Origin: Rhizobium mesoamericanum STM3625
GTDB lineage: Bacteria > Pseudomonadota > Alphaproteobacteria > Rhizobiales > Rhizobiaceae
DNA: 40,932 nt
Assembly: GCF_000312665.1 (NCBI RefSeq)
Contig: NZ_HF536774.1
Coordinates: forward strand, 35,504-76,435
Direction: 5' to 3'
Made by a program: the position numbers and the translations under genes
The notes under the pieces: generated by a model
Told to the model about the DNA's origin: nothing
Databases searched by the model: none
The model's input: the letters and a program-made list of their open reading frames with translations, nothing else
In this document: positions 16,523-25,382 of the stretch, piece by piece
How the letters are laid out: each line of letters opens with the position of its first letter
Position numbering within the stretch: position 1 is the first letter of the stretch

Positions 16523-16847
16523 CAGCGTTTCTCCTGTCTTTTCGACCTGGGTCGGTCATGATCTGGCACATCGAGACGCTCGAACGTGCCTTGCCGCCCG
16601 GCGGCAAAGCCATAGCCAAAATCAGCCGCGGGCATCTCGACGCAACTCACGGTACCAGAGGAGCTCGGAGCAGTCCCTCTGGCCGTGTACGTCTAGCACT
16701 ACCTGCGAAAAGACAAGTTTCAAGTCCCCTTGAACTAAAAAGATGAGTAGCCGAGGAAAGTTATTGCGCGATGCAATGTCGACCCGACGCGCCGCAGCAA
16801 GCCAGCGAAGTGATGTGATATACGGCAAAGCTGCCGGACGCTGATCG
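16523..16847. other. Gap between traR and trbI
   Basis: No certain gene. A plus-strand frame from ATG 16558 (MIWHIETLERALPPGGKAIA) has gene-like codon use for about 30 codons but no clear ribosome site, and could be a remnant. TTCAAG (16719-16724) and CTTGAA (16729-16734) form a small hairpin downstream of trbI. TGATCTGGCACA near 16558 faintly resembles a tra-box half-site ahead of traR. Confidence 0.3.
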
Positions 16848-18143
16848 TCAGTCTCTGCTGTAGGTCGACGGAAATATGATGTCCTGGTCGACGAGCACGT
16901 TGAACTTGTAGCCGGGGCGGATCTGGATGGTCGGCTGCACATTCAGGTTCTTGGAAATGGTTTGTTCGGCAACTCTGCCGAAGGATTCCGCGAAGTTGCG
17001 GCGTGCCGCATCCGACGCGGTCTCCTGGGTGGCGAGCGTTGAGCTTTGCGGCATCGACATGTCGATGCCGGTCCCGATCAGTGCGATGAGTGCCGCAGAG
17101 CTCCATGTGCGCCAGAGATGACGATCGACCTTGTCCTTGAAGCCGCCATAGCCCTCGGCATCCGTGCCGGCCATGCCGCCGATTTGTAGCGTTGATCCAT
17201 TCGGGAAAATGAGATCGGTCCAGACGACGAGAACACGTTCCTGGCCGAAGGAAACCTTGGAATCGTAACGGCCGAACAGTTTCGCCCCCTGCGGTATGAG
17301 AAGCCGGTAGCCAGTGGCGCTGTCATAGACGTTCTGGCTAACCTGCGCGGTGATCCGTCCCGGAAGGTCGGAGTTGAGACCGGTGATCAATGTGGCGGGA
17401 ATGACCGAGCCGCGCTTGAGTTCGTAGGCCGACATCTGCGGCACGACCCGGTTCGGCAGATAGCCGAGATCCTTGATGTCCTGATTGAAGAAATCCTCCT
17501 TTGATGTCTGCGCGTTGGCATCGACGTTCTGCCCCATCAGACCGGACTTCATGGCGGCGGCATAGAGGTCCGAGGCGCTGTTGGCGGTCGTCGTCGGTCG
17601 GTTCGTGTCTGAGGCGTTATTGGCGGCCTTCTCGACGTCGGAAATATCCACCTTCAGCGGCGAGTCCAGGGCCGTCGCCCGCGCCTGAAGCCGGGCCATG
17701 CGCTGCCGTTGGGCTTCACGAATATACTGTTCATCCTGCTCCCGTTTCAGGCGCGCCTTCCATTCCGCTTCCGATTCAAGTCTCGGGCGCCGCTCCTCTC
17801 GCTGTTCAGGCGTGCGGTCGACGACGGCGGTTTCTTTGGTGACCTTCTGTTCGACGGCGGGCGTCGGCTGGAACACTTCGCGCTGTTCCGGATCGCCGAT
17901 GATCCCGTCGGTGACGCCACGCTTGAGCTGATCGCCGAAGTTGGTCGCCGGAGTATTGGAGGCGCTGTCGAGATCATTGTTCCGATTGAAGGGAAGCCCG
18001 CGCCATGAAAGTCCGATGACGACGACGCCGACAAACAGCGCGACGATGATGATGGCGACGATGATTGGCAGCCGATTAAGGCGCCGCATCCCTTTCTGAT
18101 CGTCGGCATGGCTGGAGCTGCCCAGCTGCAGAGATTGCACCAT
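16848..18143 (-). CDS. trbI: TrbI (VirB10 family)
   Basis: 431 residues from the ATG at 18143, preceded by GAGGAGGA. One membrane segment (about 28-48, LPIIVAIIIVALFVGVVVIGL) is followed by a Gln/Glu/Arg-rich periplasmic stalk and the C-terminal VirB10/TrbI beta-domain (RGSVIPATLITGLNSDLPGRITAQVSQNVYDSATG, ATLQIGG-like region, then VLVDQDIIFP). It spans the envelope and joins the inner and outer parts of the channel. It is the last gene of the trb operon. Confidence 0.96.
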   Translation of the reverse strand: MVQSLQLGSSSHADDQKGMRRLNRLPIIVAIIIVALFVGVVVIGLSWRGLPFNRNNDLDSASNTPATNFGDQLKRGVTDGIIGDPEQREVFQPTPAVEQKVTKETAVVDRTPEQREERRPRLESEAEWKARLKREQDEQYIREAQRQRMARLQARATALDSPLKVDISDVEKAANNASDTNRPTTTANSASDLYAAAMKSGLMGQNVDANAQTSKEDFFNQDIKDLGYLPNRVVPQMSAYELKRGSVIPATLITGLNSDLPGRITAQVSQNVYDSATGYRLLIPQGAKLFGRYDSKVSFGQERVLVVWTDLIFPNGSTLQIGGMAGTDAEGYGGFKDKVDRHLWRTWSSAALIALIGTGIDMSMPQSSTLATQETASDAARRNFAESFGRVAEQTISKNLNVQPTIQIRPGYKFNVLVDQDIIFPSTYSRD

Positions 18144-18156
18144 GCTCGCGTCCTCC

Positions 18157-18597
18157 TCAGTTGCGCTGCATGATCGAGAGCGGGCTTGCGGGCACCGCAC
18201 CTGCAGCCGTTGCCGTATAAGCGCGGCCCAGCGCGATGGACGGCGTCGACAACCTTGCAAGCACCTGGCCATCTATTCCATCGATCGAATAGGCAAGCTC
18301 GACGGGTTTCACGTCCTTTCCGGCCTTGCCGTCGGTGATGACCGTATAGCCCCACCCTTTCAGCGCCGCCTCGAGTGCCGTGGCGAATTCCGTAGAGTCC
18401 TTCTCCATCTTTATGGTCGTCGTGCCTGCCGGACCGATCTGCTCGGCGAGCCGGCTGGCCAAGTCACCTGCAATGGCACTTGCGGCCGGACCTGTGACGG
18501 TGGTGGGCGTCGAATTGGTGGTCAGACCGTCCTCAGCAGTCTGGCAGCCGGAAAGCATGGCGGCGGCGGTGATGATGATGGCGAGGTGCTTGCGCAT
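18157..18597 (-). CDS. trbH: TrbH lipoprotein (VirB7-like role)
   Basis: 146 residues with a lipoprotein signal: KHLAIIITAAAMLSGC, Cys at 18. The mature part carries TTTIKMEKDSTEFATALEAALKGWGYTV and ends PLSIMQRN. It lies 3 bases after trbG and 13 before trbI in the conserved order trbF-G-H-I. TrbH is an outer-membrane lipoprotein that stabilises the core complex. Confidence 0.9.
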   Translation of the reverse strand: MRKHLAIIITAAAMLSGCQTAEDGLTTNSTPTTVTGPAASAIAGDLASRLAEQIGPAGTTTIKMEKDSTEFATALEAALKGWGYTVITDGKAGKDVKPVELAYSIDGIDGQVLARLSTPSIALGRAYTATAAGAVPASPLSIMQRN

Positions 18598-18600
18598 CGT

Positions 18601-19413
18601 TTAGCCTCCCCGCCGTATCGTGATTTTCTGCTGGCGCCAGCCGACGCCGGAAACCAGGATCGCTTTGTCGACCGCATAGTCGACGATCATCATATCGTTC
18701 TTCATCCGATAATTGACGATGCGGTTCTGGCCGCCGCTGACGACGAAGAGCACCGGGGCATCCTGGCTCGAGACTGATTTCGAGAACTGGATGTAGGTTT
18801 TGGCGCCATCCGAATAGACCCGCTTTGGCCGCCAAGGCGCGCTCCCGGTGATGGAATACGAGAAGTTCAGCTTGTCGGGCGCGGTTCCAGGAATGCCGCC
18901 GGTCTCCAGCCGGGAGTTGATGTCGGCCAGTTTTGTTGAAACGTCCTCGGGATACTCGAAACCAACACGCGCCATGTACTGGCTCGGATGCGATTTCAGC
19001 TGGATGTGATAGGTCCGCCGCGAGGTCGTAACCACCATCGAAGTAACAAGACCCGCCTCCGATGGCTTGACGATCAGGTGGATCGCCTGCCCACCGGTTG
19101 CGCCCGATGTCGCCGGTTCCACCTTCCAGCGGACCGTGTCGCCGACAAGCACGTCGCGGACGATCTCGCCGCCCTGGAGTTCGATATCGCACACTTGCAG
19201 CGGTAAGCAGACGACCGACGGCTGCGTCTCGCCGAAGAGGAAGATGACCTTGCCGTCCGGGCCGGTCGTGACAAGCCCGGATGTGCCGCGCCACTTTCTT
19301 GAGATGCTTGTAGCCTTCACCTCTTGGTTCGACATTCCCTGTGCTTGCGCACCGCTCACAAACGCGAGTCCGGCCAGGCAGCCGGCGGCTGCAAATAGTG
19401 TCGTTTTGTGCAT
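18601..19413 (-). CDS. trbG: TrbG (VirB9 family)
   Basis: 270 residues from the ATG at 19413; the longer frame upstream overlaps trbF. A cleavable signal peptide (MHKTTLFAAAGCLAGLAFVSGAQAQ) is followed by the VirB9/CagX domain (VIFLFGETQPSVVCLPLQVCDIEL, GDTVRWKVEPA, PKRVYSDGAKTYIQF, VNYRMKNDMMIVDY). It forms the outer-membrane core ring with TrbH and TrbI. Unusually for this family, two Cys residues lie close together near the start of the domain (VVCLPLQVC), possibly a disulfide. Confidence 0.95.
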   Translation of the reverse strand: MHKTTLFAAAGCLAGLAFVSGAQAQGMSNQEVKATSISRKWRGTSGLVTTGPDGKVIFLFGETQPSVVCLPLQVCDIELQGGEIVRDVLVGDTVRWKVEPATSGATGGQAIHLIVKPSEAGLVTSMVVTTSRRTYHIQLKSHPSQYMARVGFEYPEDVSTKLADINSRLETGGIPGTAPDKLNFSYSITGSAPWRPKRVYSDGAKTYIQFSKSVSSQDAPVLFVVSGGQNRIVNYRMKNDMMIVDYAVDKAILVSGVGWRQQKITIRRGG

Positions 19414-19432
19414 TGAGTGAAATCCCCTGCCC

Positions 19433-20095
19433 TTAAAGCTGTGCTGTCCAGTCGAAATCCCGGACATAAAGACCGATGGGATTAAGCCGGATGGTCGCCT
19501 CGTCCTGCGGTGCGGTGAGCGCCACGGTCGCGATCCCACGAAACCGGCGGGTGCCGATTTCCTTGCCCTTGCGGTCGCGTTCGTATTCCGTCCAGTCGAT
19601 CTGATAAGTCTGGTTGGAGAGCGCCACGATATTGTTGACCTCGATCGCAACGGTCGAGGACTTCGCCTTTTCGAACGGCGAATTGCCGCGGAACCAGGCG
19701 TTGATCTTCTCGGTCGAGGGATCCGATGTTCGAAGGAGTGCGTAGGTTCGATCGATATACTGCTTCTGCACCACGGCATCCGGCGTGATCGAACGGAAGC
19801 TTGAGACAAAATTGCCGAGCGTGGCGCGCACCACCCGAACATCGGCATATTCAATTTGTTGCGGGTAACCAGACGTCACCGCGGTCCCGAGTTTGTCGAC
19901 CTCGACGATATAGGGGACCAGCTTGACCTGGGTGCTGAGATACATCGCATATCCAAAGCCGATCACGGCCATGGTCAGGCCGAGTATGCCGACGATGCGC
20001 CAAGCGGCTGCCGACTGCACATAGGACCCGTATCGCTCGTTCCATTCCTGGCGCGCGGCAAGATACGGGTTTTCGGGGGCGCGGTTCGCTGCCAT
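19433..20095 (-). CDS. trbF: TrbF (VirB8 family)
   Basis: 220 residues. One membrane segment (about 33-53, IVGILGLTMAVIGFGYAMYL) follows a short cytoplasmic part (NPYLAARQEWNERYG), then a periplasmic VirB8-like domain (FVSSFRSITPDAVVQKQYIDRTYALL, YQIDWTEYERDRKGKE). It nucleates assembly of the channel at the inner membrane. It stands between trbL and trbG. Confidence 0.95.
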   Translation of the reverse strand: MAANRAPENPYLAARQEWNERYGSYVQSAAAWRIVGILGLTMAVIGFGYAMYLSTQVKLVPYIVEVDKLGTAVTSGYPQQIEYADVRVVRATLGNFVSSFRSITPDAVVQKQYIDRTYALLRTSDPSTEKINAWFRGNSPFEKAKSSTVAIEVNNIVALSNQTYQIDWTEYERDRKGKEIGTRRFRGIATVALTAPQDEATIRLNPIGLYVRDFDWTAQL

Positions 20096-20119
20096 CGATC
20101 GATCACTTTCTGATTGCTG

Positions 20120-21298
20120 TTAGTCTTTGCGTTCGGGAGGTGGCTTCGGCCCGCTATGCCCGCTGCGCGCCTGGTCGAGCTTTGCGTTCGCAAGTCCGAG
20201 GATCGACCCGGCGTAGGCGCCGGGAGAACCGATGGCCTTCTCTTTGGCAGCTGATCCGGCCGCTTTTCCCGCGGACCCGATTCCTGCGCCGAAACCGCGA
20301 AGAGCGGCGCCGGCGACGGACGAACCTGCGGCGCGAGCGGCCTGGGCAGCCGCAAAGCCTGCACCGGCCGCGCCGGTTGCGAGGAACCCTGCGCCCGTGG
20401 CGAACGATGCCGCCTGGCCGCCGTGACGGATGGTCTCCATTCCGCCTGAGACGGATGCCCCTTGGACCACCCCTTGCATAATGTTCGGAACATAGATGGC
20501 GATGATGAAGACGACCACAGCAATGCCCGCGATCGCGAGTGCAGTTTGGAACTGGTCCCCAATGTCAGGCTGGTTTGCCAGTCCGATCAGAACTTCCGAT
20601 CCGATCCGTGAGATCATGACGAGAGCCATGAGCTTCATTCCGACCGAGAAGGCATAGATCAGATATCGGACCGCGAAATCCTTAGTGTACGACGAGCCGC
20701 CCAGGCCAAGCATGATCATGCCGGCAAGCAGGCCAATGTACATTTCGACCATCACCGAAACGAAGATTGCAGCGACGAGCGAGAACGAAATGACCACCAC
20801 GACCATAGCGAAGGCCGCAGAGATCGCCAGCGCGTTGTCCTCAAACAGACCGAACTGAATCTTCTCCGACATTTTGGTCGCAACCGCGAGTCCCGCGTTG
20901 AAGACGTCGGCCGGCGAGGCGGTGCCGCCACCAGCGCCAATCTGAAACAGACTATCGACCACGGCCTTTGCAAAGGTGGGTCCCTGCGCCAAAACAAAGG
21001 CGAAGAAACCGACGAACATGATCCGTCGGACGAGTTCGGCGAACCAGCTGTCGAGCGACGCGGCTTGGATTGCGAGCCAGACAGCGGCGATGCCGATCTC
21101 GATCGTCGCCAGGATCCAGAATAATGACTTCGCTGCATCCATGACGGTGGTTTCCCACCCCTTTGCGGCCGTCGTGATCTGGATTTGCAACGAGGTGAGC
21201 ACTGAACCTTCCTGGGCAAGCGCTGGCTGCGCTGCGAGCATGCAAAGGGCGGCAAGCAGCATTGTGGCTCGAAGCTGCCAATGGGATGCTGTTGTCAT
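20120..21298 (-). CDS. trbL: TrbL (VirB6 family) polytopic membrane protein
   Basis: 392 residues with an N-terminal signal (LLAALCMLAAQPALAQ), at least five further membrane segments between about 60 and 265, and a long Ala/Gly-rich soluble tail (270-392) ending GPKPPPERKD. The pattern is that of TrbL/VirB6, the inner-membrane pore protein of the channel. The trbK gene ends 4 bases upstream. Confidence 0.95.
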   Translation of the reverse strand: MTTASHWQLRATMLLAALCMLAAQPALAQEGSVLTSLQIQITTAAKGWETTVMDAAKSLFWILATIEIGIAAVWLAIQAASLDSWFAELVRRIMFVGFFAFVLAQGPTFAKAVVDSLFQIGAGGGTASPADVFNAGLAVATKMSEKIQFGLFEDNALAISAAFAMVVVVISFSLVAAIFVSVMVEMYIGLLAGMIMLGLGGSSYTKDFAVRYLIYAFSVGMKLMALVMISRIGSEVLIGLANQPDIGDQFQTALAIAGIAVVVFIIAIYVPNIMQGVVQGASVSGGMETIRHGGQAASFATGAGFLATGAAGAGFAAAQAARAAGSSVAGAALRGFGAGIGSAGKAAGSAAKEKAIGSPGAYAGSILGLANAKLDQARSGHSGPKPPPERKD

Positions 21299-21302
21299 GC
21301 GC

Positions 21303-21479
21303 CTACCACTCGACCTTCATCTTTTCGCCGCCTGACGTAGGATAGTCCTTCGACGAGCCGAAAAAGCTTTCGCGGCGTTCTCGCGCAGCCTGCATTTCGG
21401 GGAGGAAAAACCAGATACCGACGCTTCCGGACATCAAGAAAATCGCAATAGCGAGAAGGATGATTTTCGTTTTCACCAT
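21303..21479 (-). CDS. trbK: TrbK-alt, putative entry-exclusion protein
   Basis: 58 residues from the ATG at 21479, which overlaps the trbJ stop by 7 bases. One membrane segment (about 4-25, TKIILLAIAIFLMSGSVGIWFF), then ARERRESFFGSSKDYPTSGG and the end EKMKVEW. There is no Cys, so unlike RP4 TrbK it is not a lipoprotein. TrbK proteins block entry of a related plasmid. Its last 20 residues closely repeat the end of TrbJ encoded just upstream. Confidence 0.85.
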   Translation of the reverse strand: MVKTKIILLAIAIFLMSGSVGIWFFLPEMQAARERRESFFGSSKDYPTSGGEKMKVEW

Positions 21480-22276
21480 TCCACCTTCATTTTCTCGCCG
21501 CCGGACGTGGATGGGGCCGTTCCGCTGAAGAATTTTTCTCGACGCGCCTGTGCGAGATCCTTGTCTGTTTGCTCTGTCTGGAGCCATGTCCCCATCATCG
21601 TCATCTGCTGGGAGACGAGGCCGCGCAGCTTCTGCATCTGGGCAACTTGCTGCGCGGCGATCTCGTGGCCGACTTGCAGGGCTTTCATCTGCCCGTCAGC
21701 GGTTTCGGACATGGACCGCAGTGAAGACATCGTGCCTTCCTCGCTATCGAACTGATCCGCCGTTAGACTTGCTGCCTTTAGCGTGCTCGCAATCGTGTCC
21801 CGGTTGGTGTCCGACCAGGACTGATAGGTGGTCGAAAAAGAAGCATTGTCGGGCAGGTTGGTTCTAAGGCTCGAGTAGCTCTGGAAGCGCTGCTGCAGCA
21901 CATCGTCGGCATTGCCCATCGAAAACGAGATACTCTGGCCCTGATCGACGATGCTGCGAAGTTGATTGAGGTCGCTTTCGACCTGCCCCCACATGTGCGA
22001 CGGAAGCGTCGCGGTGTTTTGCAGCAGGTTCTGGTAGATATTGAGCTGGGTTTCAATCTGTTGCGCCAGTTGGCTGATTTGGGTGAGCTGGTTCTGGATC
22101 TGCTCGCCGGACTTTCCGACCAGGGCTACCAGCTCGCCGTTGTTTAGAACCTGTGTCCATTCGGTGGCGGCACCGGTAGCCGTTCCGGCATTTGCAGGCA
22201 CTGCAGCGCCGGCCGCCAATGCGACAGCCACCAAACCAGTGAGCAATCTATTCGAAGTTGAGCAGCGATGCGGCAT
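21473..22276 (-). CDS. trbJ: TrbJ (VirB5-like)
   Basis: 267 residues from the ATG at 22276 with GAGAGGAG upstream. A signal peptide (RLLTGLVAVALAAGAAVPANA) precedes a long helical, Gln-rich body (ISQLAQQIETQLNIYQNLLQNTATLP) typical of TrbJ, a periplasmic/pilus-tip component. The C-terminus RREKFFSGTAPSTSGG then EKMKVEW matches the end of TrbK. The start overlaps the end of trbE by 29 bases. Confidence 0.94.
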   Translation of the reverse strand: MPHRCSTSNRLLTGLVAVALAAGAAVPANAGTATGAATEWTQVLNNGELVALVGKSGEQIQNQLTQISQLAQQIETQLNIYQNLLQNTATLPSHMWGQVESDLNQLRSIVDQGQSISFSMGNADDVLQQRFQSYSSLRTNLPDNASFSTTYQSWSDTNRDTIASTLKAASLTADQFDSEEGTMSSLRSMSETADGQMKALQVGHEIAAQQVAQMQKLRGLVSQQMTMMGTWLQTEQTDKDLAQARREKFFSGTAPSTSGGEKMKVEW

Positions 22277-24697
22277 CGTGAACTCCTCTCGTTTGAAGCC
22301 AATGGATCGGCCACTCGCGGCCGTGTTCGACATTGAGCGCGCGGACACGCTTCAGGTCTTCCTTTCCGGAGGCGCCGACAAAACTGAGCGCCACCGGGCC
22401 GAGCGCCATATCGAAGAGCCGCCGGCCCTCCGGCGTGACGACGTAGTACTCGCGCTTGGGAGTGGCGTTCGAGACGATCTCGATCTGGCGCTCGTTGAAG
22501 CCGATCCGCTCGTAAAATTCGCGCGTCCCAGGCTCACGAGCGGCGCCGTTCGGTAGGCAGATCTTCGTCGGGCAGGATTCCTTCAGGACATCGATTATGC
22601 CGGAGCGCTCAGCGTCGGAGATGGACTGCGTGGCAAGCACGACGGCGCAGTTGGCCTTGCGCAGCACTTTCAGCCACTCGCGGATCTTGTCACGGAAGGT
22701 CGGATGGCCGAGCATCAACCACGCCTCATCGAGGATGATGAGGCTTGGCGCACCGTCGAGACGCTTCTCAATCCTGCGGAACAGATAGGTGAGCACGGGC
22801 ACAAGATTGCGCTCGCCCATATTCATCAGCTGTTCGATCTCGAAGGTTTGGAAGGCGCCGAGCGTCAAACCGTCCTGTTCGGCATCGAGCAGCTGCCCCA
22901 TAGGTCCATCTACCGTGTAGTGATGCAGTGCGTCCTTGATCTCGCGCATCTGCACACCACTGACGAAGTCCGACAACGATCGCCCTGATGCGCTCGCCAT
23001 CAGCCCCACCTGGCGCGAGATGGCATTGCGATGATCGGGGGTGATGGAGACACCCTGCAGAGCCACCAGCATTTCGATCCATTCCGCCGCCCACGCGCGG
23101 TCAGCATCGCCTGAAAGATCGGACAGCGGGCAGAAGGCCAGCACCCTTCCCTCTTCGTGAGCTTCGCCACCGATCTCATAGTGATCGCCGCCCGCCGCAA
23201 GCGTCAGCGGCAGGAGCGAGCTCCCTTTGTCGAAGGCGAAGATCTGGGCGTGTTGGTAGCGCCGGAACTGGGCCGCAATCAGCGCCAGAAGTGTCGACTT
23301 GCCCGAACCCGTCGGCCCGAAAATCAACGTGTGACCGACATCGTCGACATGCAAATTCAGTCGGAACGGCGTCGAGCCGCTCGCCACTTGCATCAGAGGA
23401 GGCGAGTTTAGTGGATAGAATGGGCATGGCGCTGCTGGGCTGCCGGACCAGATAGAGTTGAGCGGGGTCAGATCCGCAAGGTTGCTGGTGTTGATCAGCG
23501 GCTCGCGGATATTGCAGTACCAGTTACCCGGCAGGCTGCCGAGAAAGGCGTCGGTCGCGTTGAGCGTTTCGATCCGCGCGCCGAACCCCTCGGCCTGGAT
23601 CAGCCGACGAATGGCCTCCGCCTTTTCCTGGAGGGCTTCGCGATCGTGATCGAAGAGGATGATGACAGGCGTGTAGTAGCCGTAAGCGACCAGCTGCGAG
23701 GACGCTTGGGCGATGGCATCCTCTGTTTCGGCCACCATGGTCATCGCGTCCTGGTCGACCGAACGGCTTTGTGTCTGGAAGAGCTGATCGAAGAATGGCC
23801 TTACCTTTTGCTGCCATTTCTTGCGGGTGCGTTCGAGCTTTTGCCTCGCCTCTTGCGCATCGAGGAAGATGAAGCGCGATGACCAGCGATAGGTGAGTGG
23901 CATCAAGTCAAGGCTGTTGAGAATCCCCGGCCAACTCTCGGCCGGCAGGCCGTCGATCGCAACGACGCCGAGAAAGCGGCTTTCAACCTTTGGGGTCAGC
24001 CCATGCTCGAGCTCGGCGGTGGCAATCCAGTCGAGATACATCGGCACAGCCGGATCGGATGGTTCTCGCCAGTGATGCAGAAGCGAACGAATTGCAGCAG
24101 CTCGTCGTAACGGGCGACCCGCTCCCCTCCCCGTTCGAACACTTCGCGCGTTTCCATTCGGCTGATCGAAAGGGTGTTGGCGAGATACTGCTCGATCTCG
24201 CGGACAGCGTTCTTGAAGACCAACAGCACCGTATCGGCATAGCTCTTCTTACGGCTCTCCTCGTCCGAGTAGATATATTTGCTGAGCGCCGTTTTCTTGG
24301 ACTCGAGCGGCCGATAAGTGAGGACGAGCGCGTGCTTGCTTTCGAAATGCCCCTGCTCACGCGCAAAATGTGCCCGCCGCTCGGCGTCGATCGCGCGCGT
24401 AACCGGATCGGGGAAATGGCAACGGTCGTCCGACGGATAGTCGAATGTCGGGATGCGAACCGCTTCGACCTGAATCATCCAGCCGCTTCCAAGCCTCGAC
24501 AGGATTGTATTGATCTGGCGTGAGAGTTCGTTGCGCTCGAGGTCGGTCGCGCTTTCGGAATCCGGCCCGGCAAAATACCAGCCGGCCATCAGACTTCCGT
24601 CTTTCAGCAGGAGCACACCATTGTCGACCAGACCGGCATAGGGGACGAGATCCGCAAAGGATGGGCCGGTGGCCCGGAAACTTTTGAGAGCGACCAT
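22248..24697 (-). pseudogene. trbE: trbE (VirB4 family ATPase), split by a frameshift near 24050
   Basis: Two overlapping frames make one TrbE. The first (24697 to 23996) encodes the N-terminal third and is in phase through CITGENHPIRL, then runs out of frame. The second (from the ATG at 24047 to 22248) takes up at VPMYLDWIATAELEHGLTPK and carries Walker A GPTGSGKST (fragment residues 244-252), LIILDEAWLMLGHP and LATQSISDAE. Together they cover about 816 codons, near full length. TrbE is the essential ATPase that powers pilus and channel assembly. The second frame has no ribosome site, so the protein is probably not made whole. A short deletion, perhaps between TGTGC repeats, would explain it; a sequencing error is the alternative. 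Confidence 0.9.
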
Positions 24698-24706
24698 GTC
24701 TCCTCC

Positions 24707-25006
24707 TCAATACCGGCGCCATGGCGAGGAGGTCGCCTTGTAGTAATGCCGGTACGAGATGTGGCGGACATAGACCTGCCGCATCAGCGGGTCTGCCTTT
24801 GCCATCATCCTCAAGAAACCAACGATGACGATCCAGATGGCAATGCCGAACAGGGCGGAATATGCCGTTAGCACCACGAAAATTAGGATGACGGCAGCAA
24901 GCCCGGTGAGCAGCACCAATTCCCGGTCCGCCCCCATCAAGAGGTTCGGGCGCGACAGGGCACGATGGATGCGGTTGCGTTGCAGTCCGGACAGGGACTC
25001 AGCCAT
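24707..25006 (-). CDS. trbD: TrbD (VirB3 family)
   Basis: 99 residues from the ATG at 25006, 8 bases inside the end of trbC. The N-terminal NRIHRALSRPNLLMGADRELVLLTG is the TrbD signature; hydrophobic segments follow at about 30-68 (LTGLAAVILIFVVLTAYSALFGIAIWIVIVGFLRMM). A small inner-membrane protein that works with TrbE in pilus assembly. Confidence 0.94.
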   Translation of the reverse strand: MAESLSGLQRNRIHRALSRPNLLMGADRELVLLTGLAAVILIFVVLTAYSALFGIAIWIVIVGFLRMMAKADPLMRQVYVRHISYRHYYKATSSPWRRY

Positions 25007-25382
25007 GAGCCCCCTCCCCTTCTCCGCTTGCATCGATCGAGGTGGCTCGCTCGTCGGCGAGCCCGATCGAGGCGCCCGTGGCGCCGAAAAGACCAACGAT
25101 ATTGGTTGCGCCGAGCAGGATACCGGCGACGAGCACCACATAAACCAGGCGTCGCGCGAAATCGTTGAGTTCGCCGCCAAAGATCAGCATGCCGCCGGCA
25201 ATCGCGACCGCTGCGAGGGCGATGGCGCCGGCGACTGGTCCGGTGATCGATTCCTGGATCTGCTGCAGCGGCCCTTCCCATGGGAGGCTGCCGCCGGAGC
25301 TCGCGAGTGCAGGGGCGACCGACGCCAGGACGATGGGCGCTGCAATAAGGACGATGGCGATAGCAGCATTCTTAGGCGACAT
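24999..25382 (-). CDS. trbC: TrbC (VirB2 family) pilin precursor
   Basis: 127 residues from the ATG at 25382, which overlaps the end of trbB by 11 bases. A signal peptide (AAIAIVLIAAPIVLASVAPALAS) is followed by SGGSLPWEGPLQQIQESITGPVAGAIALAAVAIAGG and a second hydrophobic segment, as in conjugative pilins. In this family the precursor is trimmed and cyclised, here presumably by TraF. The acidic C-terminal tail (SIDASGEGEGAHG) would be removed. Confidence 0.94.
   Translation of the reverse strand: MSPKNAAIAIVLIAAPIVLASVAPALASSGGSLPWEGPLQQIQESITGPVAGAIALAAVAIAGGMLIFGGELNDFARRLVYVVLVAGILLGATNIVGLFGATGASIGLADERATSIDASGEGEGAHG

Noticed and set aside
23996..24060. Programmed ribosomal frameshift in trbE
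   Set aside because: No slippery heptamer or downstream stem is seen at the switch point, and TrbE is a single frame in related systems; mutation or sequencing error is simpler.
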